Source of the DNA: Pontederia crassipes
Taxonomy: Eukaryota; Streptophyta; Magnoliopsida; Commelinales; Pontederiaceae
Length of the DNA stretch: 64,000 nt
NCBI GenBank assembly: GCA_030549335.1
Contig: JAUKPH010000018.1
Coordinates: 2,852,001 to 2,916,000 of the forward strand
Direction of reading: 5' to 3'
Numbering within the stretch: position 1 is the stretch's first letter; each line of letters opens with the position of its first letter. A model generated the notes under the pieces. That model was not told the DNA's origin, made no database searches, and was given only the letters and a program-made list of their open reading frames with translations. A program made the position numbers and the translations under genes. Shown here piece by piece: positions 52,706-63,815 of this stretch.

Positions 52706-52715
52706 GGTTGTTACA
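50905..52715 (-). repeat. Gypsy LTR (5' end of the minus-strand element)
   Basis: It begins TGTAACACGCCC and ends CGGTTGTTACA, with a TA microsatellite at about 52663-52704. It is homologous to 44397-46564. Confidence 0.9.
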
Positions 52716-52810
52716 ATTACAACGTACTTTTGTCGAGATTGGAAATTCCATTCACAAGACGTTGAAGATTGCATGTCACAGCACTATGTTTGCTAGGATC
52801 CGTATCATGC
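52716..52810 (+). mobile_element. LINE ORF1 remnant, copy 2, right part
   Basis: GNSIHKTLKIACHSTMFARI is readable at about 52741-52800 and continues the DUF4283-like domain left of the Gypsy insertion. Confidence 0.75.
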
Positions 52811-52985
52811 CTTATCGATTTAATTAATTGATAATTTAAAATATCATTTAAATAAGATATTACTACTAAAATTATTGATAATATCATGATATAGTGCTTG
52901 ATAATATTGGTAATATAAATAATAGTCAAAATAATTAGAAAGCAAATTATCAAAATATCTCTAAAAATTATCTCAAATTTTAATC

Positions 52986-53528
52986 TAGGGGTGTAAGAAA
53001 AACTCGACTAATCCGAAAAACCTACCCGAACTGAAATAGTAAAACATTAGGGTTCGAATATGATTTAGAGTGATTTTTGATAAATTAAAAACCAACAATT
53101 AAAATTAGAGGCCCACTCGGAAAAATTGGGCCCATGGAACCCATTTTTTTTATAATTTTTATTTATATAATTAATTCATAAGTTATCCATTTTTATTATA
53201 GATATAATACCTTTTATATAAAATCTCATACTTTCCTATCATGTTATCGAACTTCAATTTGGTAAATTTAAAATATTAGTAGTATATTTTATATTTAATA
53301 TAAAAATATTTTTTTATGTTAATTTTAATTTAATATATATTTTTAAAAATATAAGTATATAAAAGTAGGGGTCCGAAAAAATCACCCGAAAAAATCGACA
53401 TGTTAGAGCGTGGTGTTTTATTTTTTTAAATGGTTTTAGGATGACTTTTTTAATTTAAAAAATTGAGACAAAAAATAGTTGACGGTTTAACCGAAAATCT
53501 GATCCGATCCAAACTATTTTCGCCCCTA
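52986..53528. mobile_element. hAT-type MITE, copy 3, with 8-bp target duplication
   Basis: TTTTAATC at 52978-52985 and 53529-53536 is exact. The ends are TAGGGGTGTAAG and TTCGCCCCTA. The inside is AT-rich with CCCGAA and CCGAAAA motifs; its interior differs from the copies at 4285 and 16612, so it is a related but separate family. Confidence 0.88.
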
Positions 53529-53536
53529 TTTTAATC

Positions 53537-55050
53537 ACATATTATTATAAATAAATTAATTTAAAAAATAAATATAGATAAAAAAAGATGAACCAAAATT
53601 AAGAGTTATTTATACAATATATTTAAATAAAAAATAAGATGAAGTTTAATTTTATAATAAAAAATATTTAAATTAAAATTTGATTAAATGGATATTTTGT
53701 ATTCCAATCAAACAAATGTTAGTTATCTCAAGTGATAGCAGAGTAAGTCCTAAGTGCTTGTTGGGTGTTAGTAATTTCATATTTCCGTCTTGAAGCCATC
53801 ACGGTGGTAAAAAAATCATTATTGTTCTATTTTTTTTACTCTGAATTAGTCAGACGCTAAGATCCTCAGACATCAAAAGCTACCCGTAAACTTGAACCGG
53901 CACAAAAAAATGTATTCCAACAAAGTAGTGATATGAAAAGTCACATCTCATATCTACTATATGAATTATAGTGCGGTGATAACTAAAATTATTGATAATT
54001 AATTACAAATAAATGAGATAATGTGGTGGAATATAAAAATAATAAATAATCTATCTAAATTATCTGATGGGAAAATATGGGCATTCCTTAGAAGGATATT
54101 CAGCAAGCATATCAGAAGGTGTTAAACTAATCCAAGTGCAGGTGGAAAGTCACTAGAGGAAGCCCAACGCAGTAGTTGGAGAAGCACTGTCGGCAGGGAC
54201 GGAGTGCTCCCCTCTAAATTAAGTTAAATGCAACTTAAATGAATATATTTATAAATTTTTATTATTTATGATATATTTTTAATATTTACTATGCATATTT
54301 TAATATTTAATATTTTTAAATACTTTTTGGCCTCATCGGGAGGCAGGACAAAGCCACCAACAGGGCTGACCATCGACCTTCTTATACTTTGTGAAGATCT
54401 AAGAAGGTGGAGCATTTGGCAGGAGAAAGGAAGTATCATTTTACAATTAGATAAGGAAGAAATGAGATGGGATGATCTAGTGAAGGATGAGATTATAGAA
54501 TGACGGAGTGACATTATTTGAACACAGTTGTAAAAAATATTAATGAATTAAAAAATTAAAAAAAATATATTTATTAAAAAATCATTTTACTCTTTATTAT
54601 ATAAAAAAAATATTTGTAATATCTAACAAGTAATATTAATGTAACAGTAATATAAAAACTATTTTATTAATGTAAATATTCATATGATGAAAAAGGATAA
54701 TTTAATAATGTAAGAAAGAGAAGAGAGGGATGTGGTTTAATTTGGTAAAAAAAATTAATTTGATCTAAAATTATTGATTTCTTCTCATTTCATCTATTTG
54801 GTGGAATAATAAATATGATGTTTGGAGAGATTAATCACTCCATCCTATCTTTCTTAATTTGAATAAAAGATTTAACCAAATAAAATTGATTTTATCTCAC
54901 TCTTCCGAATTCCATTTCGATCTTCAAAATCCTAAATCCAAATAAAGATTTGATTGTGGAGAACAACAGTAACATTTTACAAGATCAGCATCACGATTTG
55001 CAATGTTAAATGTTTATCCCAGGATAGAAGGGTGCATGAATTTATTTTTA
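53537..55050. other. AT-rich non-coding DNA
   Basis: A frame at 54291-54503 contains GGRTKPPTGLTIDLLILCED, of unknown origin; no family is recognised and there is no gene context. The stretch near 53740-53900 has a SINE-like AGTGATAGCAGAGTAAG but no B box. Confidence 0.4.
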
Positions 55051-55054
55051 TAAT

Positions 55055-55215
55055 GTATTCTTTTGCACACAATTTTTGCTTAGTGTCCAAATGAGATCAT
55101 TATTGATTCCTCAAAAAAACTTAGAGAGTTATTTATAATTTTTATATTCATCTCTTAGTTCAAAGATAATGAAATATAAACTAAAGTTAAGTGTATATAA
55201 AACAATTTATTTCAA
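55055..55215. repeat. single diverged unit of the 189-bp tandem repeat
   Basis: GTGTCCAAATGAGATCATTATTGATTC and the following TTATTTATAATTTTTATATTCATCTC-like stretch resemble units at 40380-40650 (landmarks CCAAATGAGATGATTCTTAA and TATAATTTTTATGTTAATCT). Short matches only, read by eye. Confidence 0.5.
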
Positions 55216-55452
55216 TTCTTTTCGGTACACCAAATCGATAATCCTAAATACTCAAAACTTATATCATCAATATATAAGTAAAACATTTTATTTATTCTTT
55301 GATGATGTTGTTTATTATTTTAGATTTTTGGATTTTCACAACTATAACATTTTTTTGTTAATTTACTTGTTGAGGTGTCATGATTTAAGGTTGCTTTTGG
55401 GTGTACATAAAATGAATCTTAATTAAATACTCGATTTCTTGAACTTGAATCC

Positions 55453-55497
<45 letters not shown>

Positions 55498-55516
55498 TTT
55501 CTTTGTTGGTGTGCAT
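55216..55516. other. AT-rich flank with TA microsatellite
   Basis: A TA run lies at about 55453-55496. Nothing else is recognised. Confidence 0.6.
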
Positions 55517-56249
55517 TGTTGGAAATAGTGGGTAGATGGAAAGATAAGAAATAAAAATCAAGACTTCGTCGATGAATCGCTACATGTAGAGAATTATTTA
55601 TCCTCACACGAAGTTTAATATTGAGTTTATGACAATAATACTCTCAACAAAATCACCGAATTCGTCAACTAGCAACTATTAGAGAACTCGATATCTTATT
55701 CTAGTAATTTATAATTATTTGAATGTATATGTGTTGTACACATAGTACTCATCACATGTTCATAACTTTTTCATTGCTTCTTATCAATTTGGATTGTTTG
55801 AAAATGCGTGAAGGGGAAGCTTATTTATAGGTTTGAAAGTTGCTTCATGAAAGGATGCATCTAATGTCTTTTCGTTCAAAAGACACATCTATTAATGAAA
55901 AAGCTTCACTTAATTCCTTTTCCTATAATGGCACATTATAATGAAAGAACACATCTATTCATGAACGCATATCAAGGGACACACCTTGTAATGAAAGGAT
56001 ACATCTATTCAAGTGTGAATGTAACTCATGAAATGTGAACACATCTCTTTACTTATGAAGTGATTTAACTCTCATTTAATAATATCCTTTCATTAATGAG
56101 ATAACTCATCCATGGAACAATTTCACACATGTTTTTTCATTCAATATTGTACACTTCATTGATCAAAAGATGTGGTGCTACATTTCATATTTAAGTAATT
56201 AGTATCAGCACATTTTTAATTTTCACAAAGTAAACCTTAAGTTCCAGCA
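55517..56249 (-). repeat. left LTR of the Copia-like element
   Basis: It matches 59485-59900, 62383-62446 and 63055-63249 in order. Shared landmarks are GGGTAGATGGAA, GAGAATTATTT, AAATGTGAACACATCTCTT and CTTTCATTAATGAGATAACT. Confidence 0.8.
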
Positions 56250-59200
56250 ATCCCTCACAAGATTGCAAAAAATATTAAGTTGTATAATTATGCATAGTGA
56301 AAGGTATCGTTAAATTTGAATGTTCTATTAGTGTAAACATTTCAAAGTTCACACATGCAAATGATATCTATTACATTTAAACCATTAACACATGAATAAA
56401 AAATATCACACACATAATTGTACTCAATATTTCGAATAAAGGGCTATAATAAGTAGCATTATTTTGGTCATGTGCTCATTCTGATTTCATGAATATTTAC
56501 AAGAGAAAACATCTTGATTGAAACGACATCACTTCTATATTCATATCCATCGATAAGTGTTATCGGTTTAGGATAATACATATCCATCCATTAAGAGCTT
56601 TTTTAACTCATCCTCAATTAATATTTGAACTAAATCATCTTCTAGTGCACTGATTATTAGGTAATTTGTTGTTATTCTTTGAACATTGAGACCAATTTTT
56701 TACTGCAATAAGGAAGGATTTCATTACTAATAACCATATGTTTAAATTGTCATTTAGATACTCAACATTACATACTTTTGCCAATGGAAAACACTTTTAA
56801 ATAGAATATAGAAATGGTTGTCACCAAGTGTGGCCACATCATTTTTATTCAAAAAATTAAACCATTTTATTTTTTTCCAACTATTGATATTACACAAATT
56901 CAACAAGAAAATATATTTCATTGAAGTTCAACACATGACTTCACTACTTTAGTACAAAGTAATTTTACATATGTTAGCACATGTATGCTTTCATTGACTT
57001 TTGTAGTGGTGCACCTTTACAATTTAAGATAATCATGAATTTATTTATCTTTATTCAAAAGAGAAATTTATCAATCTTTATTATTTTAATGAGATAATAA
57101 AAAACTCATACACCATTTAATCACTACGAGTTCTTGTCATCATATGGACTCCAATTTGTATTCTCAACCTTCTTTATCTACATAGTTACAATCTATGATA
57201 GAATTTTTCGCTAAGATTAGTTTATTTTCAAAAACTAATCTGAATGTTTCTTTCAATCATTGACATGAGTATAATTTCACTTTATAACAATAGACATAAA
57301 ATATTTGCAAAAAACTTTTTCGTAGTTATGGTTTGCTCTTTGCCATCTATTGTCATGATTAATTTTCACACTGATCAAGAATGCAACCATTCAAGTTGTC
57401 ATTCATCATAAACTTTACTTCAGTCTATATACATTCTAAACGTCATGTCACTAGTGATCAATTCTTTTCTATGATCGCATATGGGATAACAAAATCTCTT
57501 CGAGATTGAATCATTAATCAAATGTTCCACATAGTTTATTACTTCATATATATAATCATATTTTGTTCTATGACCATCTAGGTGGTCAATTCCCTTATAT
57601 AACTCATATTTTTATTGTTATGTCGAATGTTTTTTTCAAGTTTAAGATTAGTTTGTATGCAAATGGCCAATTGGCATTATTAACTCTTCAAACAATACAA
57701 TACAATTCAAGATCCTTAAGAATATGATATCTCTAAGACCTACGACGATTTTCTTGAACTTTTCACATCCTTTAATTCATGACAATTCATTAGCAATTCC
57801 ATGGGGTGCTCACATTTGCAACAAAACAAATGAGTGCTTCATATTCGATTCATACACTTTGCCAGCATATATATTTCCTTACTATTGCATAGCACACAAT
57901 TCAAATATATTTTAAAATTTTATACCCACAAATTTAACAACACTTATATTTGCTTAGTTTTGCAAATATATACTTTAATATCCGATGTGATAATGGTCAC
58001 AATTTTCTTATATTTATTAACTCAAGTAAAGTTTAAAGTGCAAATATATTTTCATATATGATAATCCAGTAATAAACTATAATAGTGAAACTTTAAATAT
58101 TTCATCTATCATAATTTAATTACACCATAACAATCGAGATTTTAATAATCAATTATAATAGTAAAATTCTAAAAAAATGCATCTATCATATTTAATTACA
58201 CTAATACACTATTTAACATCAACTCTTTTGATCGTTTAATATTTTGGGGTCTCTTGGATGTTTTTTCCCTTCATATCTTATAGTTGAGTGTTCTCCTCTT
58301 ATTCGTTCACCCCAACATGCCTAATTTGTGCATAGCAGTCTTTCTTTGATCATTCATGCAAGCATACATTCATATGCTTTGTCTCTTGAGATGTTTATTA
58401 GTAGCATCTCTTTTTGAAAAACTTCTAAGATTTAGATGGATCCAATAACATCCCATTGCCTCCATCCCTTATATTTGGGTCCATTTATATTCACTTCTCA
58501 TATGAATACAAGATACTTTCTAGTAGCATCTTGTGATGAGTATTGCATCTGAACGTTCATCTAAGCATGATATCTTATGCTTTTTATCTTTGTAGAGTAA
58601 ATCAAAATATTGATTGTGACAAATATCTTTTCAAGTAATTTGTCGAACATGTTGGTCGTTTTTCTATTTTCTTGTGATGTTTACCAATAACATCACTATC
58701 TTTTTCGACAAATGGTGAACATGTGCGACATGTTCTATTTCCTTGTGATGTTTGCCAATAACATCGCTATCTTTTTCAATAAATAGTGAATATGTAGGGG
58801 AACATGTTATATTTTACTTGGATATTTACCAGTAACATCACTAGACAATATTACACTTGCTTTATTATCACCGCAAGGTGTTCATGAGCAACACCTTCAA
58901 GCATTGGATAATGTATTTTTCTTAAACATGTTATCATCATGTTCTAATCCCACATGATGTTCACCATCAACATCATTAGATAAAATTTTATTTTGCATTT
59001 CTATATCCATAAGGTGTTTACCATAGTTTACTCTAAAAAATATGTACCATCAAGTACATGTTAATTGATATAATCAATTAACTAGCCACATAAAATTCGA
59101 ACTAAACAAATTCAATTTCAAAAAAATCATAGGAACATTAGAAAGAATCATAACATACAAAATGTGAATTATATATTTTAAATAAAGATATTGTCATATC

Positions 59201-59484
59201 ATTTCTTTTATCATTGCATAATGCAAATGAATTCAAAATACATAATCAAACGTGTGAGTTCTGAACAAGAATCAAATCAAGAATATTTAGCATAATAATG
59301 TTCATAATACTAGAAAAAAAAGAATGTCAAATCATACTTTAAGAGTAAAGATGAACATAATAACGTACCTCAATTGATGAAATTCATATAACCAAATTGA
59401 ATGAATTTTCACGTACTTTTGATCCATCATCTTGTAGGTAGCATCAATCTCTTTACCCATCTCAACAAAATAACTATATAAAAT
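56250..59484. other. internal region of the Copia-like element
   Basis: AT-rich, with no frame longer than about 75 codons and no retroelement domain on either strand. The hairpin array at 58388-59059 is its one marked feature. Confidence 0.6.
58388..59059. repeat. array of small hairpins with co-varying arms
   Basis: Hairpin type 1 has an 8-bp stem and 7-base loop at 58674-58696, 58745-58767 (one G-T pair), 58875-58897 and 58954-58976; a related one lies at 58388-58410. Hairpin type 2 (GAACATGT / ACATGTTC) lies at 58717-58735, with weaker ones near 58790-58808 and 58925-58943. Others are at 58509-58533, 58563-58582 and 59042-59059. Confidence 0.8.
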
Positions 59485-59900
59485 TGTTGGAAATAATGGG
59501 TAGATGGAAGGAGAAGTAATAAAGATTAAGACTTCGAGGCACAACGAATCGCTATTTTTAGAGAATTATTTGTCCCCACATGAATTTGCTATTGAGTTTA
59601 CGATAATAATACTTTCATGATACAACAAAGACATTGAGTTCATTAACAACGAATTGTTGGAGAACTCAGTCTTTTATTATAATAATTTTCAATGATTTGA
59701 ATGTATTTTCATGTGTTGTATGAATAATGATGTATTTAGTGTCTTCTCATTCAAAAGACATCTATTAATGAAAGAGTTCACTTAATTTCTTTTCATATAA
59801 GGGCACGCCTCATGACGAATGGACGCATTTGTTCGTATGTAAATGCATATCAAGAAATACACCTTATGATGAAATGATGCATCTATTCAAGTGCGAACAT

Positions 59901-62382
59901 TGTAATATCCATGACTTGATCCACATAAGATTATATAATTTAATCATATATTATTTATTGATATGAATTATGATAAGTGTGTGAGCATATGTTCATCAAC
60001 TCCATAGAATCCAACACTTGAAATTGATGACAAATGACTAAGGACAAGGAAAAATGACTTTTCAAAAATATTAAAATTTTGAAAATTAAAGTCCCAGTAA
60101 TTGTTCCTATAGATGAAAGTATGTTAAATATGATTTTTAATATTTTTAGATAAAGTCTTAGTTAGGTTAAATGATAGCGCAAAATAAAAAAATAAAAAAA
60201 TGATCGATTTCTTTGAACAAAAAATTAGATTTTGATTCTTTGGAAATTTATTTTCCTAAATATTTTCTTTGAATCCAAATGGGGGGTAGTTTCTTATTTA
60301 CATGTAATGTCTTAAGTATATGAATAAATAAAATAAATAATAGGATAAATGTCGAGCTATGAACTCCAAAGGAAAAGTTGGACACTCACTTCCAACCGAC
60401 TCTAGGTCGGTATCTAAGATATATATGACCTCAAATCTTATCTCCTTCACCTATGTGAGCACCCATTCGACTTCAGCTAGGAAACAACCAAAGCTAAGAA
60501 GAATAAGAAGAAAGGAAGAAGAAATCAAGGGTTAGTTGTTAGGGCTTCCTATTGGGTAAGTTGTCTACTCCTTCCCTATGAATTATCCCTATGAAATTCA
60601 GATGAAAATATACTCTTCTAAGCCTCCAAGATTTCTTAGTGCTTCTACGTCCATGTTCTTATGGTGTGGATCAAACCCTAGTTCACCTATATGATATTTC
60701 CTCTTTATTGGACACCAAACTCTATTTGAAAGTTGTCAACATTTTCTCGACATCTTATAGTACTTCAAAAATTATGAAATTTCGTAAGTTCAACACTCAT
60801 TGTGTCTACTTTCCATAGGATCTAGAATCAGGTTAATTGGATTTGTATATGAAAAGTTGAGTCAATTATTCAGTTTGTCAGAATAGAAAAGTATAAGAGA
60901 ACATAGTCTGAGAATCATATATGAGCAATAAAATTATGATATTTATATGGGTTAAACCTTGAGGAGTCTAGTTTCATGAAAAATTGGAATTACTTAATTA
61001 TCATAAGTATTTCAGAGGTTATGAATTTTACAACCGACACCACTCAATCTGTCAACAAACTGGGTAGGTGAAGAATATAGTTGTATTGATGGAATTTGTA
61101 GAGCCCTTATACAATACACCATAAATAAGAAATTTTGAGAGTATTAGGCTTAGTAAAGTTTATTCTGATACAAAATTATAATTGTGTTAATATTAGATAT
61201 TTATTAATTGCTATGCATATTAATTTAGCACCACATGAACTCCTAGTGTACTAAGGCGCACTAGAAGTAACTCATCATTGCTATACCTCATGTTGTGCCT
61301 TTGAAATATCATTTGACATGACTATATGTTCTATATGCTCGAAAAGTGAGTGGATTACTTTTAATGTAATTATATGATATTTGTTCTAAATGATATGATA
61401 CGGTTGGTGCATGTATTATGCATCTTATTTGTCATGCATTTGCATTTCCTCTGCCGAGATGATATGTCTTATGCAGAGAAGGTATTCCATTTTCATAGGA
61501 TGATATGGTATCCTACGGGATAATATATGTTCCCCGGCAGGAATGATATGATGTCCTATGGGATGATATGAGACCTCTGGTCAGGGATGATATGTCTTTT
61601 ACATGAAATGTACCCCATGATTTGGATGGGGTAATATGTTCTTCTGACCAATTGGTAATATGACATGTGCATTATGCATACGTGCATACATGATATGATA
61701 TGACACATGACATAACATGTTACATGATATGATATGATACATTATATGACATGATACATTATATGATATGATATGATGCATCATATGATTTATGAAATGT
61801 TATATGAAGTGAAACAGATATGTGAGGCGCTATATGATATGCAAAAGATGTTATTTCATTGAGATTAGTATCCTTCATAATATGATAATTGTTTATAAGT
61901 AATAAGATGTCAGCTTATTTCCTATAAGTTTTTAAAATGCTAAATTAGTTTATTTGAATTGAATTGGTGGTAACACATATGTTATGAGTTTTCAACTTAC
62001 CGAGCTGTTGTTTACTCATAATATTGTTTTAAACTTTTCAAATCAGTAGACTAGTCATGTCGTCGTGTTTGGAAATCCTCTATCGGATTAGAACGTTTGA
62101 AGATTTAGTCTCTTGATATCTTTTTGTGAGGATGTGTGACTTCTCTTAATGTGTTATATGGTGTGTAGAAGCTAAATGTTTCAGAAACCTTTTAGAATAT
62201 GAGTTTGAATTAGAGTGTGTACTTGCTATGAGTTTAAATATAAGTGTGTGTGAACAATAGTGTGATAACTTTATTTCACATGTTTCTACATGATAATATG
62301 ATGCTTCCGCCATAAGAATTTGATCGATCGTATTATGTTGCGGCTTGTGGGTTAGACCAAGGTTTAAACCGGGGACGTGACA
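59901..62382 (+). mobile_element. solo Gypsy LTR nested in the Copia-like right LTR
   Basis: It begins TGTAATATCCATGACTTG and ends GGGGACGTGACA, with AACAT at 59896-59900 and 62383-62387. The left LTR of the host element gives the empty site near 56020. No internal region is present. A TATGATATGA-type low-complexity stretch lies at about 61450-61860. Confidence 0.88.
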
Positions 62383-62446
62383 AACATAACTTTCGAAATG
62401 TGAACACATCTCTTCACTTATGAAATGATGCAAATTTTCATTTAAA

Positions 62447-63054
62447 TGTACTAACATTGGCGCCCCATTAGGGTCACATTAGCAGTGCAAGACGTGCAGC
62501 GACACAAAAATGTCACATAAGCCGTGATGCAAAACAATTAGCACATAGGATCGCGCAATAACATCGCAATGGTGACGGATTACTTGCGACGCTAAGTATG
62601 ACCCAAGTGTAGAGTCACATTAGCACCACAACCTTCTGCGGTGGAATACATTTAGCGCCACGGCTAGATGACGCCGCTATAATGTTGAGTATAAGCCCTC
62701 TTCTGAGCATCGCATTGGCGACGACGTAGTTGTGGCGCTAAGTAAGCCAATGCAGCATCACGATATGTTGACGCTAACTAGGCGCAGATGTTTATCATGC
62801 ATTTGGATTTTCGTGCACGCATTAATAATGTCGTGGTGACAATGATGAAGTGCCAATTGGGCGTCATTTGTAACGCGAAAGAGACATTAAATCGAGACAA
62901 GGAAGAGGCTATTTGTGTCACGTTGTCGTCGACGTTGCGGCGTCGCGTTGTCGTTGACGCTGCAGTGTCACTGTTTCATCACTATTCGGTCAATTTAGTG
63001 TCGTGAATAGTGAGACATAAAGTGACGTTGCTATTTAACAGATTTCTTGTAGTG
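62447..63054. mobile_element. CACTA-type element end, one terminus readable
   Basis: The right end is GATTTCTTGTAGTG at 63041-63054, the CACTA family terminus. The inside is dense in GCGACGC, AGCGTC and TCGTCGACG motifs, like CACTA element 3. The left border (62447) is set by comparison with the other LTR; the left inverted end is eroded. TTTAAA stands on both sides. Confidence 0.65.
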
Positions 63055-63249
63055 TTTAAAAATATTCTTTCATTAATGAGATAACTCATCTATGACACTA
63101 TTTTACTTATAACGCATACATACATATTTTTTCATTCAATATTGTAACATTTCATTGATGAAAAGAAGTAATGTTATATGTCATATTTAACTAATTGGTA
63201 TGTACATATTTTTAATGTTCACAAACTAATATACTTGAAATTCTATGCA

Positions 63250-63618
63250 AGTCCACATGTGGCAAATGTGTGGGAATACCAGCTCAAAATCTTATTAATA
63301 GTGCTAGCCATTTTGACAAGTATATAACAAAACAAATATATTTTCTTATTACAAAGGGAGGTCGATATATTTGATTAGAAACATATGATCTCTAGATCTT
63401 AGAGTGTATATATTTTCCATGCCAATCTCATTGGAAGAACTTTGGGTAAATTTTAATGACAAACGTATGATTAGGTTCACGACATACCTAGAAGTAAAAT
63501 AATTAGCTAGGTTCAGGACAAGAACGAGAAGCGACTAAAATATTGTATATTTTAAAACAAGTTCAAAATTTATTTGTAGACCATGCATATTCGTCAAGTA
63601 AAAAAAAATAACATATTA
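63250..63618. repeat. duplicated non-coding segment, copy B, left part
   Basis: From about 63390 it matches the DNA at 4971-5060: ATCTCATTGGAAGAAC, GGTAAATTTTAATGA and AAACGTATGATTAG. The SINE at 63619-63801 interrupts it and it resumes to the window edge. The part 63250-63390 shows nothing recognisable. Confidence 0.6.
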
Positions 63619-63801
63619 AACCATCCACGGTTGGCGCAGTGGTAACGGGTTGCGCCTCAAGTGATTCAACGGGTGCTACTAGCCCTGAGATCTATCCTTA
63701 GAGACGTCGCATTGACCAGGAGTTTAACCTTTTCCGCTCCCCTCGTACCGGATTAGTCAGTGCTAATAGCTCGGGATAATGGTAAGTTTGATACCGAAAA
63801 G
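63619..63801 (+). mobile_element. tRNA-derived SINE, copy 2, with 14-bp target duplication
   Basis: AAAATAACATATTA at 63605-63618 and 63802-63815 is an exact duplication. TGGCGCAGTGGTA (63632-63644) is a strong pol III A box; the B box is degenerate. The body ends TTTGATACCGAAAAG. It is not the same SINE as at 15134-15381. Confidence 0.85.
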
Positions 63802-63815
63802 AAAATAACATATTA

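Larger units (their letters stand above)
44397..52715 (-). mobile_element. Ty3/Gypsy retrotransposon, Tekay/Del-like, minus strand, broken fossil
   Basis: ATTAC at 44392-44396 and 52716-52720 is an exact target duplication, and the flanking LINE sequence reads on across it. On the minus strand the order is LTR, primer site, gag, protease, reverse transcriptase, RNase H, integrase, polypurine tract, LTR. Frames are broken in many places and the LTRs differ in length and sequence. It is a dead copy of moderate age and younger than the LINE it entered. Confidence 0.93.
55517..63249 (-). mobile_element. Copia-like LTR element without recognisable genes, holding nested insertions
   Basis: Two direct repeats beginning TGTTGGAAATA (55517 and 59485) flank about 3.2 kb in which no gag or pol domain is readable. 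Left LTR 55517-56249 ends TTCCAGCA and is followed by ATCCCTCACAA, which on the minus strand is purine-rich and suits a polypurine tract, so minus orientation is favoured. The right LTR (59485-63249) is stretched by a solo Gypsy LTR and a CACTA end. No clear target duplication and no tRNA-Met primer site are seen. It looks like a non-autonomous or decayed element of some age. Confidence 0.65.

Noticed and set aside
53740-53900. SINE-like stretch
   Set aside because: There is an A-box resemblance only, with no B box, tail or target duplication.
54291-54503. Frame of 70 codons
   Set aside because: No recognised domain, an AT-rich start and no context; kept only as a note in the intergenic entry.
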